Assembly: GCA_020634035.1 (NCBI GenBank)
Contig: JACKCM010000006.1
Location: 248,001 to 312,000, forward strand
Source of the DNA: Candidatus Obscuribacterales bacterium
Lineage (GTDB): Bacteria; Cyanobacteriota; Vampirovibrionia; Obscuribacterales; Obscuribacteraceae
Direction of reading: 5' to 3'
Length of the DNA stretch: 64,000 bases
The translations under genes were made by a program, and so were the position numbers. The notes under the pieces were generated by a model. The model saw only the letters and a list, made by a program, of their open reading frames with translations, was not told where the DNA came from and ran no database searches. This document shows positions 46,322 to 55,428 of this stretch, piece after piece. The first letter of the stretch is position 1, and each line of letters starts with the position of its first letter.

Positions 46322-47793
46322 CGGCAGCAACCACACAAAAAACGGTCCAGATCAAAAACTACATAGGCGGCAAACCTGCTTCAGCTCTGGGCGGGGAGAC
46401 TTTCGAAACCCTTAATCCTGCCACAAATAAAGTCCTCGGTCAGGTTGCCCAGGGCGGTGCCGAAGATATAGAGATGGCGGCCCAGGCGGCTAAAGAAGCC
46501 TTCGACCGAGGTCCATGGAGAAAAATGTCGGTGGCGGAGCGAGCCGAAGTAGTAAGCAAAATCGGCGACCTCATTCTGGAACGCAAAGAAGAGCTGGCTA
46601 CCGCCGAGAGCCTTGATACAGGTAAGCCTATTACAGAAAGCCTGACCGGAGATATTCCCAGATCGGCTCTCAACTTTCATTTCTTTGCCAAATTTGCAGC
46701 CAGCCAGGCAGAGGAGCTTTATTCGAACAGTATCAATGGAGTCAACGAAAGACATCTTGCCATTAGAGAGCCTCTTGGTGTCTGCGGTCTGATTACCCCC
46801 TGGAATCTGCCGCTCTATCTCGCCACATGGAAGCTAGCGCCGGCACTGGTTATGGGTAACTCATGCATCCTCAAACCGGCAGAGTGGACTCCTTATACAG
46901 CCTTTCTTTTTTCTGAGATTGCAAGCCAGGCAGGCCTGCCGCCCGGCGTTTTCAATCTGGTCAACGGCTTCGGACCGGGAAGCGCTGGTGAAGCCCTCAC
47001 CCTGAACAAGGCAGTGGCTTCGATCTCTTTCACCGGCGAGACCACCACCGGTAAAGCGATAATGAAGAACTGCGCCCAGAGCCTGAAAAAGGTCTCTTTC
47101 GAACTGGGCGGCAAAGGAGCAAGCATCATCTTCGACGATGCCGATTTAGATACGGCAATAGAAACATCACTGAGAGCGGCCTATCGAAACCAGGGACAAA
47201 TCTGTCTTGCCGGCTCCCGTCTGTTTGTTCAAGAAGGTTCATTCAAGAAAGTTCGCGATGCGATCAAAGCGAAAGTGGAAGCGATAAGAGTCGGCGACCC
47301 CCTCGATTCGAATACCGAGATGGGCGCGCTCGTCTCTAAAGAGCATCTGGAAAAAGTTCAATCTTATATAGATCTCGGAAAGAAAGAAGGCAAGCTTATA
47401 ACCGGCGGAGAAAGAATAAAAGAGCTGGGAGAGGGCAATTTCTTGCGACCGGCGCTCTTCGAAGGACTGCCTTACGACTCCAGACTTTGCCAGGAAGAGA
47501 TCTTCGGACCGGTATTGCCGATAATCCCATTCAAGACCGAAGAAGACGTGCTGGCTATGGTCAACTCTACCGACTATGGTCTCTCCACCTCGATCTGGAC
47601 AGAAAATGTCAACCGTGCCCACAGAGTTTCCCGAGATCTCGAAGTTGGTCTGGTCTGGGTAAACTGCTGGTTCGCCAGAGATCTGAGAACTCCTTTCGGA
47701 GGACAAAAATCCTCCGGTATAGGCAGAGAAGGTGGCAACCACAGCCTCGATTTCTTCTCGGAGACCAAGACTATTTCTTACAGATACAAATAG
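46318..47793 (+). CDS. 2-aminomuconic/2-hydroxymuconic semialdehyde dehydrogenase-like ALDH
   Basis: A 491-residue NAD(P)-dependent aldehyde dehydrogenase. E262 (F-E-L-G-G-K) and catalytic C296 (N-Q-G-Q-I-C-L) are intact, as is the cofactor loop I-S-F-T-G-E-T-T-T-G. The C-terminal V-N-C-W-F-A-R-D-L-R-T-P-F-G-G-Q-K-S-S is the signature of muconic-semialdehyde dehydrogenases (XylG/DmpC, AmnC, human ALDH8A1). With the AmnD-like gene overlapped at its start, oxidation of 2-aminomuconate semialdehyde is the best guess. Length is typical. Confidence 0.88.
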   Translation: MTAATTQKTVQIKNYIGGKPASALGGETFETLNPATNKVLGQVAQGGAEDIEMAAQAAKEAFDRGPWRKMSVAERAEVVSKIGDLILERKEELATAESLDTGKPITESLTGDIPRSALNFHFFAKFAASQAEELYSNSINGVNERHLAIREPLGVCGLITPWNLPLYLATWKLAPALVMGNSCILKPAEWTPYTAFLFSEIASQAGLPPGVFNLVNGFGPGSAGEALTLNKAVASISFTGETTTGKAIMKNCAQSLKKVSFELGGKGASIIFDDADLDTAIETSLRAAYRNQGQICLAGSRLFVQEGSFKKVRDAIKAKVEAIRVGDPLDSNTEMGALVSKEHLEKVQSYIDLGKKEGKLITGGERIKELGEGNFLRPALFEGLPYDSRLCQEEIFGPVLPIIPFKTEEDVLAMVNSTDYGLSTSIWTENVNRAHRVSRDLEVGLVWVNCWFARDLRTPFGGQKSSGIGREGGNHSLDFFSETKTISYRYK

Positions 47794-47866
47794 AGCTATG
47801 GGAGATTGATCCCGAGCTAGTACCACCCCTGGTGCATCGCATAAAAGAAAGGAACAGACAAGAAAA

Positions 47867-48664
47867 ATGGAACTGGGAATCAAAGGCAAAAGGGCTCTGG
47901 TTTTGGGGGCGTCTCGCGGCATAGGTAACGCCATCGCCCGGGAGCTGGCAAAAGAAGGGGCTAAGGTGATGATGGCCGCCCGAACTGAAAGCCGCATTCT
48001 TGCCGAAGTGCAAGCGATAAAACAAGAACTCTCAGAGAACAAGGAGATTTACGGATTCGCCTGCGATCTCGATCTTGCCGAATCTAGAAAAGCCTTGATT
48101 AAGCAAATCGAAGAGCGTTTCGGAGGTCTCGATATCCTGGTTCATAATACCGGCGGACCGAGCCCGTCTTTCACTTCTGAAACCAGCCAGGAGCAATGGC
48201 AGACTGGATTCGACAAGCTTTTTCAGTCTGTGACAGAGCTCAACCAGGCATTTTTGCCAGGGATGAAAACCAATAACTGGGGTCGCATCCTCTGTGTGAC
48301 CTCTTTGAGCGTTCTGGAGCCGATCAAAACCCTGGCTGTCTCAAACGCGATTCGCTCGGCAGTAACATCGATGCTCAAATCTCTGGCCGACGAAGTGGCC
48401 CCGTTCAATATAACGGTTAATTGTATCGCTCCTGGTGCTATATCTACGGAACGCCTTAACGAACTAATGGAAGCCCGCATAAAACGAAGCGGCCAAACCA
48501 GAGAAGAGTACGAGAAAGAGTATCTGGAGAGCATTCCGGCAGGACGACTGGGCAGGCCGGAAGAATTCGCCGCCGCTGCGGCATTTCTTTCTTCGGAAAG
48601 GGCTTCTTATATAACCGGCTCGACCATCTGTGTGGATGGCGGCAAACGCCGCTCGACCTATTAA
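47867..48664 (+). CDS. Short-chain dehydrogenase/reductase with non-canonical active site
   Basis: A 265-residue SDR. The Rossmann motif G-A-S-R-G-I-G is at 14-20 and N-T-G-G stands where N-N-A-G is usual. The catalytic S146 is followed 13 residues later by S159, not Tyr, and position 163 is Arg, not Lys (A-V-S-N-A-I-R). The C-terminal G-R-x-G-x-P-E-E-F and V-D-G-G are standard. I associate SDRs with S-N-x-x-R at this place with aromatic or amino-acid catabolic clusters, but their reaction is unclear. It is 73 bp after the aldehyde dehydrogenase gene. Confidence 0.88.
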   Translation: MELGIKGKRALVLGASRGIGNAIARELAKEGAKVMMAARTESRILAEVQAIKQELSENKEIYGFACDLDLAESRKALIKQIEERFGGLDILVHNTGGPSPSFTSETSQEQWQTGFDKLFQSVTELNQAFLPGMKTNNWGRILCVTSLSVLEPIKTLAVSNAIRSAVTSMLKSLADEVAPFNITVNCIAPGAISTERLNELMEARIKRSGQTREEYEKEYLESIPAGRLGRPEEFAAAAAFLSSERASYITGSTICVDGGKRRSTY

Positions 48665-48677
48665 TAGCAAGGAGAAC

Positions 48678-49844
48678 ATGGTGAGATTTCTGATTCTAGG
48701 AGCCGGAGAACTCGGCTATTCGATAACCCATGATCTGATTCGCAGCCCCAGAACCGAGATGGTGGTGGTGGCCGATAAAGATGCAAGCAAAGTCCAGAAG
48801 CTCAAAGAGTCCATGGCAGACGAAAAAATCGTCCCGGTAGAACTGGACGTAGAACAAGAAGAGTATGTCGCCGAGTTGATGGCCAAGGCCGATGTGGCGA
48901 TAAGTTGCCTTCCTGCCACCCTGCACTTCGATATGGCCAAGCTGGCGCTTTCGGCAAAAACCAGTTTTTGCGCTGTCGAACTATGCCCGGACCCTGAATT
49001 GAGCGAGCGGCTCCAGCTGCTTGACGAAGTGGCGAAAGATGAAGGTGTAGCCATCATACCCTCCATCGGACTGGCGCCGGGTCTTATCTCCATACTGGCA
49101 GTATCGGCGGCTGATTCTCTGGATGAACTCTACGAGATCAAAATCCGCCTGGGCGTCCTCCCTGTCGAAAACGAGGGCAGTTTAGACGAGTTTCGAGCCA
49201 AATCATTTAATCCAAGAGAGTTTCTCCATCCGGTCAAACTTATAAAAGAAGGAAAAGTCCTGGAGGTTCCGGCGCTGACAGAAGCGGATACCCTGGACTT
49301 TCCAGCCCCCATAGGCAAGACCGAGGTCTTCCTGAGCTATGGCGGAGCAGGTCGGCTTCCCGAACTATATAAAGGTCGGATTCGCCACCTCGACTTCAAG
49401 TCCATCCATTATCCCGGCTTTTTAGACCGAGTCTCCCTTCTCAAAGATCTCGGTCTTTTCTCTAACAAGGCAGTCGAATTACCCTCAGGCAAAGATGTAA
49501 TTCCTGGCGAGCTTACCGAAAAACTGCTCTCGGCTGACACCTTAGAAGCAGCCGACCTTGTAGTAATAAAGATCATCGTCACCGGAGTGAAAGACGAAAA
49601 ACCGATTCAGCATGTATTTGATTGTGTCGACTATGGCGACCCCGCCGAGCGCATCAGCGCCTGTACCAGAATGACCGCTTATCCGGCTTCTATAGTCGCC
49701 CAGATGCTGGCTCGAGAAGATATAAAAGGAAAAGGGGTGTTGATCCCGGAAGAGGTAGTACCGGCAAGACTTTTCCTTGCCGAACTCGATAGCCGCGGCA
49801 TTCGCTTGACCATGACCGAAAGGGCCCCGGTCGTTAAAGATTAA
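48678..49844 (+). CDS. Saccharopine dehydrogenase-fold, lysine 6-dehydrogenase-like
   Basis: A 388-residue NAD-dependent oxidoreductase. The start is the ATG at 48678 with AAGGAG 5 nt upstream. F-L-I-L-G-A-G-E-L-G is the dinucleotide site. I-I-P-S-I-G-L-A-P-G-L-I-S, then K-V-L-E-V-P-A-L-T-E and Y-G-G-A-G-R-L-P-E-L-Y-K-G-R-I-R follow the lysine 6-dehydrogenase pattern. That enzyme deaminates the epsilon-amino group of lysine. Related enzymes act on other amino or imino acids, so the substrate is open. It directly follows the SDR gene. Confidence 0.8.
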   Translation: MVRFLILGAGELGYSITHDLIRSPRTEMVVVADKDASKVQKLKESMADEKIVPVELDVEQEEYVAELMAKADVAISCLPATLHFDMAKLALSAKTSFCAVELCPDPELSERLQLLDEVAKDEGVAIIPSIGLAPGLISILAVSAADSLDELYEIKIRLGVLPVENEGSLDEFRAKSFNPREFLHPVKLIKEGKVLEVPALTEADTLDFPAPIGKTEVFLSYGGAGRLPELYKGRIRHLDFKSIHYPGFLDRVSLLKDLGLFSNKAVELPSGKDVIPGELTEKLLSADTLEAADLVVIKIIVTGVKDEKPIQHVFDCVDYGDPAERISACTRMTAYPASIVAQMLAREDIKGKGVLIPEEVVPARLFLAELDSRGIRLTMTERAPVVKD

Positions 49845-49962
49845 ATGATTTCGATTCTGTCCAAAAACTTTGCTGCAGGCATATAGACCTCTTGAACGGT
49901 TGTCAATGCAATGCAAATCAAAACTGAACAAAGTTTTTTGATTAAGGCCAGGAGGAATCAAC

Positions 49963-50598
49963 ATGTCGTTGGGAAGAACATCTCTCGAAGTTAGCAGTCT
50001 GGAGTCGGGTCATGACTCGCGATCTACGACAACGCCGAACTTCAATCCGACAGATTTCCAGTCAGGCGCCAGATCCGCCGACGTATCCGATAGCAGCAGC
50101 TTCAGCGGCTTCCAGCTGCCGAAGTTCGAGGTCTTCGAAACCTCCGACAAGTCGAAACAGCCGGAAAAAGTAGATCTTGAAAAATTCGAGAACAAAGCCT
50201 TCGATGCTTACATGGACGCCCTGGGCAAGACCAGCGAAAACGGCTACGGCGAGAAGTTCACCGTTCTGATGTTCACCAGAGACAACTGCGGCTTCTGCGC
50301 TAGAAACAAAGAGCAACTGGCTAAAGAAGGCGCCAAATACGCCGACAAAGCAGTCTTCTCGGTCAGTGACCCTACAAAAGATCAAGGCGGCAAGCAACTC
50401 TTCGATGCTATCGAAGGCAAAGCCTACCCGATAACCGTGGTTCTTGCCACATCCGACCGCACCATCCGGGTTGCCGGTCAAGCCGTGGGCGAACTCGACG
50501 CCGATCAGATGAACAAATTTCTCTCTGATTCTATGAAAAAACCGATGGTCGCCTACAGAAACGAAGACTCTGTCAAAACCTCCGATGCGATGGTCTAA
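49963..50598 (+). CDS. Thioredoxin-fold protein with CGFC motif
   Basis: A 211-residue cytoplasmic-looking protein with an excellent ribosome site (AGGAGG, 8 nt before ATG). Residues 1-70 are Ser/Asp-rich and probably disordered; residues 75-195 form a thioredoxin domain. The redox pair is C109-G-F-C112, with a cis-Pro at Y-P-I-T-V-V near 154. There is no signal peptide. It stands apart from its neighbours (118 bp upstream gap, 93 bp downstream). A complementary pair CAAAAACTTTG/CAAAGTTTTTTG flanks the upstream gap. Partner unknown. Confidence 0.78.
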   Translation: MSLGRTSLEVSSLESGHDSRSTTTPNFNPTDFQSGARSADVSDSSSFSGFQLPKFEVFETSDKSKQPEKVDLEKFENKAFDAYMDALGKTSENGYGEKFTVLMFTRDNCGFCARNKEQLAKEGAKYADKAVFSVSDPTKDQGGKQLFDAIEGKAYPITVVLATSDRTIRVAGQAVGELDADQMNKFLSDSMKKPMVAYRNEDSVKTSDAMV

Positions 50599-50691
50599 GG
50601 CAGTCGAATCAGTTGAGCCAGTTGAATAAGTTTGAATCACTGGAGTATTCTATGGGTCTTTCAAACCTCGACCCGACTCCTGGAGATTCCA

Positions 50692-52068
50692 ATGTCTACA
50701 ACAGATGTATGCCTGGATAAACTCGAAAACTATATCAGCGCTGCCCGCAGCCGCTACGAAAAAGAACTCAAAGAGCTGGTTGATATAGCCGGCGTCAGCA
50801 TGGATCCGGAAAGAAAGCCTCAAATAGAAGCGACGGCAAAATACGCTAAAAGCTTACTTGAAGCCCACGGTGCAAAGGCCGAAATTTTACCAACGCGCGG
50901 AAACCCTGTTGTTGTCGGAGAATATTTTGCTGACAAAAAATATCCGACCGTGGCGGTCTATAACCACTTAGATGTGCAACCCGCCGACCCGGACAAATGG
51001 AAATCTCCTCCATTCGATATGAAAATCGAAGCGGATCGTTATCTTGGCCGAGGTACCACCGACGATAAAGGACCGGCCCTGGCCGTGCTTTATGGAGCGA
51101 AGTTCGCCAGCGAGAATAAATTTCCGATCAACATAAAATTCATCTGGGAGCTGGAAGAAGAGATTGGTAGTCCTTCTTTCGAAGAGTTTTTGAAAAAGAA
51201 TATCGACAGATTGCGTTGTGACTCGGTGGTAATCTCAGATACGGTCTGGATCTCTAAAGACAAACCCGCCATGCCCTATGGATTGAGAGGTCTGCAAGCC
51301 TGCATGATCAGACTCAAAACCGGCGGAAAAAATGTTCACTCCGGCGAGGTCGGCGGTCTTGCCCGCAATCCGATAGCGGATCTATGCGATCTAATCGCAA
51401 AATGCCATGACGCCAGAACCGGAGAAGTAAAAATCCCCGGTTTCTATGACGGTATGAAAAAGGCCACCGACGAGGAGCTCGATAGTTTTGTCGCTTCAGG
51501 CTTCTCTCTGGCTCACTATCGGCAGGCCCACGAGCTCAACTTACTCAGAACCGAGGATGATCGAGAGGGTGCCGACCGCATCTGGACAAGACCGACCTTT
51601 GAGGTACACGGTATTACTGGCGGTTACCAGGGCCCGGGAGTAAAGACTATAGTTCCATTCGAGGCGGAAGCCAAAGTGAGCATGCGTCTGGTCCCGGATC
51701 AAGATCCTCTGCATGTTCTGGATTGTCTGAAAAAATTCGTCAAAGAGATTCTACCGGAAGCGGAAATAGAAGCAGAAGGAGCACTCAAACCCTTCGTCAG
51801 CCACTATAAAGACGATTATTCCCAGGCTGGGGCAGAAGCCTGCCGGTTAACTTTCGGAGTAGAGCCCGCTTTCATCAGAGAGGGCGGCAGCATCGGAGCA
51901 GTGGTCAGTATGAAAGAAGCTCTCGATGTGCCGATGGTCTTCTTAGGCTTGTCCCTGCCGGAACACGGCTATCATGCCATCAACGAAAATTTCGACTGGG
52001 GCCAGGCCGAAGGCGGCATGAAGCTCTTTTCTCACTATTTCAAACTGCTCAGTGAAATCAAAAAATGA
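50692..52068 (+). CDS. M20-family metallopeptidase/dipeptidase
   Basis: A 458-residue zinc peptidase. The start is the ATG at 50692, preceded by GGAG; the frame extends to a TTG at 50632 but without support. M20 landmarks: V-Y-N-H-L-D-V-Q-P (first metal ligand and adjacent Asp), R-G-T-T-D-D-K-G-P (bridging Asp) and E-L-E-E-E-I-G-S (catalytic Glu and ligand). A long lid domain lies between about 205 and 325. It resembles PepV/CNDP-type dipeptidases; a beta-alanine or amide substrate is possible. It overlaps the next SDR gene by ATGA. Confidence 0.9.
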   Translation: MSTTDVCLDKLENYISAARSRYEKELKELVDIAGVSMDPERKPQIEATAKYAKSLLEAHGAKAEILPTRGNPVVVGEYFADKKYPTVAVYNHLDVQPADPDKWKSPPFDMKIEADRYLGRGTTDDKGPALAVLYGAKFASENKFPINIKFIWELEEEIGSPSFEEFLKKNIDRLRCDSVVISDTVWISKDKPAMPYGLRGLQACMIRLKTGGKNVHSGEVGGLARNPIADLCDLIAKCHDARTGEVKIPGFYDGMKKATDEELDSFVASGFSLAHYRQAHELNLLRTEDDREGADRIWTRPTFEVHGITGGYQGPGVKTIVPFEAEAKVSMRLVPDQDPLHVLDCLKKFVKEILPEAEIEAEGALKPFVSHYKDDYSQAGAEACRLTFGVEPAFIREGGSIGAVVSMKEALDVPMVFLGLSLPEHGYHAINENFDWGQAEGGMKLFSHYFKLLSEIKK

Positions 52069-52889
52069 CGGAATTCAAAGGAAAAACAGTAGTAATTACA
52101 GGTTCCTCGCGAGGAATAGGTCTTGCTATAGGCGAGAGGCTGGCCCAAGCCGGTGCCAACATTGTGATCACCGGCAAAACAGTGGAAGCGCATCCGAAAC
52201 TGCCCGGAACCATCCACACGGCAGCCGAGGCCATAGAAGCCGCCGGAGGCTCTGCCCTTGCCATCGCTCTCGATTTGAGAAACGCCGAGGATATCGAGAG
52301 GATGGTGGAAGCCACTATCACCACTTTTGGTGGCATAGACATTCTAGTCAACAATGCCAGCGCCATAAGCCTTACACCGACAGCCAAAACCGATGTCAAA
52401 CGCTATGATCTGATGCATCAGGTCAACGCCCGGGGCACTTTTCTAGCTTCTAAATTCTGCCTGCCTCATTTAGAGAAAGGAAAGAATCCCCACATTCTCA
52501 ACATATCGCCGCCCCTCAATATGAACCCACGCTGGTTCGGCCCCCATGTCGCCTACACCATGGCGAAATACGGCATGAGTATGTGTACTCTGGGCATGGC
52601 AGCAGAATTTAAAGAAAGCAAAATCGCCGTCAACTCTCTGTGGCCGGAGACCGGTATAGCGACAAGTGCCGTGCGCAATCTCCTTGGCGGAGATCAAGCC
52701 ATGAAACATTGTCGCAAGCCCGATATCATGGCCGACGCCGCCTATTTCATTTTGAAGCGAGAGGGGGCGGAAAACACCGGCAATTTCTACATCGATTCGG
52801 AAGTACTGAAAGAAGAAGGGATTGATGACCTGTCAAAATATTCTGAAGGACCCCAGAGCGAATTGATGCGGGACTTCTTTCTAGATTAG
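52065..52889 (+). CDS. SDR, HSDL2-like oxidoreductase
   Basis: A 274-residue short-chain dehydrogenase. G-S-S-R-G-I-G (13-19), N-N-A-S, S148 and Y164-x3-K168 are all canonical. The segment I-S-P-P-L-N-M-N-P-R-W-F and Y-G-M-S-M-C are specific to the HSDL2-like group (hydroxysteroid dehydrogenase-like 2), often linked to fatty-acid or lipid metabolism. No sterol-carrier domain is fused here. It starts inside the M20 peptidase stop codon, so the two are translated together. Confidence 0.9.
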   Translation: MTEFKGKTVVITGSSRGIGLAIGERLAQAGANIVITGKTVEAHPKLPGTIHTAAEAIEAAGGSALAIALDLRNAEDIERMVEATITTFGGIDILVNNASAISLTPTAKTDVKRYDLMHQVNARGTFLASKFCLPHLEKGKNPHILNISPPLNMNPRWFGPHVAYTMAKYGMSMCTLGMAAEFKESKIAVNSLWPETGIATSAVRNLLGGDQAMKHCRKPDIMADAAYFILKREGAENTGNFYIDSEVLKEEGIDDLSKYSEGPQSELMRDFFLD

Positions 52890-52903
52890 TTTCAGGTCTG
52901 GTT

Positions 52904-53908
52904 TTAACCTATACCCAGAGGCGTGGTGGTCAGGGAGCCTCTAATATAATCGAGGAAGTGTGAAGGACTGATGCTGCTCTCTTCAGCACCCTCCAGCTTC
53001 AGGCGCGAGATTATTTTATCGACTCCGCTGAAGCTCCACTGACCGCCGGAGCGTTCGGTGGTATTCAGTCGCTTCACAAGATTGGCAAGATCAATTCTCT
53101 CTTTGAGAATTCTCGATACGAAATCGATCCAGGTTTCATAGCGATAATAAAGCTCATAGCGTTGCTTGCGAATTACCAGCACCCGAAAACAGTCTATTTT
53201 GTTATGAACGGCAATAGGATGCAACTCTGAGCTTATCCAACTGGACGGATTCTCGAGAACCTCATCGTCATCGAGAATGCCATCATCGGGCAAAGTGACC
53301 ACGGCAAGATCTATATCACGATCCTCTTCAATCTTTATCTTCCCTGCAATAATCGCATTCTCCGTCGCCTCCAGAACCCTGTCCTCGGGCTCCCAGAACT
53401 CTTTCAAATTGCCGACCTTATCCACTACTTTCGGAAGACGCTTCAATAGCTCTTCGTAGAGCACTTGATTCAACTCTTCAGTGGTACCACCGAAGATGCG
53501 CCGGCTCAATGGCGATCTATCCGGGTCGGTCCAGGCAGAAAGAACAAACGACACCCTGGCTGCATCTCGATCATGACACATAGAAAAATCACCGGCCCTG
53601 GCCACTTCTATCAAGAAATCTTTCATGGCAAGCGCCTTCTCAGGATCGACCATGGCAAAAACACTGACCAGTCCGTCTTCATCGAAATGATTATTAGAGA
53701 CTACTTCGACACCATCTAATGACGCCCTGTTTTCGTCCTCGACATAGCGAAAGGCTATCTGGGCAGAGAGATCATCTTTGTATTGCGCCGGAGTGCGGTT
53801 ACCCGGCCAGTGTGAAAGAGTGAGCCTGGTGTGCTTGTTGCCACTGCCATCCACTATGATATTCGGCTCGTCGGTCAAAAGATGATAGGGAACGTATCGA
53901 AGCTTCAT
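52904..53908 (-). CDS. Conserved protein of unknown function (HFDEDGLVS motif)
   Basis: A 334-residue soluble protein. The N-terminal half has L-T-L-S-H-W-P-G and S-N-N-H-F-D-E-D-G-L-V-S, an acidic-His motif recalling metal phosphoesterase (DHH-like) sites. A later D-R-D-I-D-L-A-V-V strand is also acidic. From memory I associate this with a domain of unknown function in cyanobacteria and relatives (DUF6687), unverified. No signal peptide. Convergent with the HSDL2-like gene (14 bp apart). Confidence 0.72.
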   Translation of the reverse strand: MKLRYVPYHLLTDEPNIIVDGSGNKHTRLTLSHWPGNRTPAQYKDDLSAQIAFRYVEDENRASLDGVEVVSNNHFDEDGLVSVFAMVDPEKALAMKDFLIEVARAGDFSMCHDRDAARVSFVLSAWTDPDRSPLSRRIFGGTTEELNQVLYEELLKRLPKVVDKVGNLKEFWEPEDRVLEATENAIIAGKIKIEEDRDIDLAVVTLPDDGILDDDEVLENPSSWISSELHPIAVHNKIDCFRVLVIRKQRYELYYRYETWIDFVSRILKERIDLANLVKRLNTTERSGGQWSFSGVDKIISRLKLEGAEESSISPSHFLDYIRGSLTTTPLGIG

Positions 53909-53952
53909 AAAAATGCTTCCTCATCATATTCGGTATCACGGATGACGATGAT

Positions 53953-55191
53953 TCAATGCTTACCCAGACTATTCAACCAGTCCTTGATAGACTCGGAGAC
54001 ATCGCGGTGTTTGTTATAGGTCCTGTCTTGCAGACGAAGGTAAGCCAGGTTGATCTCGTTATCCCAGGGTCGTAAATTGTGAGCCCTGGTCAGCTGAGCC
54101 AGCGCTTCTTTTGAATCGCGCCGGTACATCTCGAGATCCAGACCAAGCCTGTAATGGGCAAGCACCAGCGAATCGTCCTTGGCAATCGCTTTTTCGTAAT
54201 AGCGAATAGCATCGTCACGATAGTTGAGATTGTCGTAAACCGTGCCGAGAAAGTAATAATAAGCAGCCAGATTGAATTTCTTGGCAATCTCCTCGGTATA
54301 GGAATCCACCATGGGAAGGGCTTTCTCCTTGGGCAATTTCCTCAAAACTTTGACCATCCAGTTGGTCGGACCGAGGTTTTTTATATCCGGTTCAGAGGTG
54401 AATGCCAGAAGAAAAACTGCCGGCTTCAAAGCCTCTTCATAGTTTCCAAGCCAGAAATAGGCTTCTGATAAAGCCTGTGCCAGAGGTATTATGGTCGGAT
54501 CGTGCTCGAAAGCCGGCTTCAGATCAAGTACGGCGAGGTCATACTGCCTGAGACCGCAATAGGCCATACCGCGAATACGCTGGGCCCGGTCATAATTCGG
54601 TCTGACCTTGAGATCCATGGTGGCATATTTGGCAGCCCTGGTGTAATCATGATTGAGATAGATTTGCGCCAGAGAGGTAGGCAAACCAAATAGAGTGCTG
54701 TCCAGTTTATAGGCTTGCTCTAAAAGACGTCTGGCCTCAACCGGTCTTTTTTCTTTGATCAGATAATCACCGACGATAAAGAGCATCTCGGGCTGATTCG
54801 GAAATTTCTTGAGACCATAGTTCAATAGAACCATGGCCCCATTCACATGACCCTGACGAATCTCTTCTTTGCACAGCTCCACCAGAGCTTTGGGATTATC
54901 CGGTCCATATTCCACCGCCAGTTTGAGCTGTTCATAAGCCTGCTCTTTCAAGCCCATGCGCTCTAGGATCAAACCCAGATAAAGCCGACCATCCGAGCTT
55001 CTCGGATTAGCCTCGACATAATTGCTGACCTGTTCAAGAGAGGACTGGCTGAGGTGATCGCTTTTAAGCTCTTCTTTGACCTTTGAGAAAAGAGCGCTCT
55101 GAGCGAAAACTCCGCTGGGGTATCCCACAGAGAGCACAGGAAGGAGCGTGAGAGCGGAGAGAAGAAGCGCTTTTCTTTTTGAGAACACCAT
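53953..55191 (-). CDS. Secreted TPR-repeat protein
   Basis: A 412-residue protein with a signal peptide (about 1-31, ending V-F-A-Q) when started at the ATG at 55191; a TTG at 55203 is a less likely alternative. The rest is a series of TPR units (about nine), such as A-Y-E-Q-L-K-L-A-V-E-Y-G-P-D-N and A-I-R-Y-Y-E-K-A-I-A-K-D. The last repeats contain N-L-R-P-W-D-N-E. A role in the envelope as a scaffold is likely, but no partner is visible. It precedes the unknown gene by 44 bp on the same strand and is divergent from the TadE-like genes. Confidence 0.82.
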   Translation of the reverse strand: MVFSKRKALLLSALTLLPVLSVGYPSGVFAQSALFSKVKEELKSDHLSQSSLEQVSNYVEANPRSSDGRLYLGLILERMGLKEQAYEQLKLAVEYGPDNPKALVELCKEEIRQGHVNGAMVLLNYGLKKFPNQPEMLFIVGDYLIKEKRPVEARRLLEQAYKLDSTLFGLPTSLAQIYLNHDYTRAAKYATMDLKVRPNYDRAQRIRGMAYCGLRQYDLAVLDLKPAFEHDPTIIPLAQALSEAYFWLGNYEEALKPAVFLLAFTSEPDIKNLGPTNWMVKVLRKLPKEKALPMVDSYTEEIAKKFNLAAYYYFLGTVYDNLNYRDDAIRYYEKAIAKDDSLVLAHYRLGLDLEMYRRDSKEALAQLTRAHNLRPWDNEINLAYLRLQDRTYNKHRDVSESIKDWLNSLGKH

Positions 55192-55428
55192 TAGAACCTG
55201 CAAGGTAGTGGTAGAAGTATATTGTGGTTCGCTAAAGCGCCTGCAGTGTTTTATTTGCCATCATTATGAGCAAATTTTTATATTAATCAAAGCCAGAGAC
55301 ACTTCATGGCCCCGCTGCAAGGGAACAACCTATATAGAGCCATTATAAGCAAAGAGATAGAAAAGAGAGATCGCTACTTTATTTTGAAAGAGAATTGCAT
55401 CAAATCCTTTCTCTCGGGAGTTTTACCA

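Noticed and set aside
55306..55428. Longer start for the first TadE-like gene
   Set aside because: The ATG at 55429 has a clear ribosome site and gives the proper basic leader; the extension has neither.
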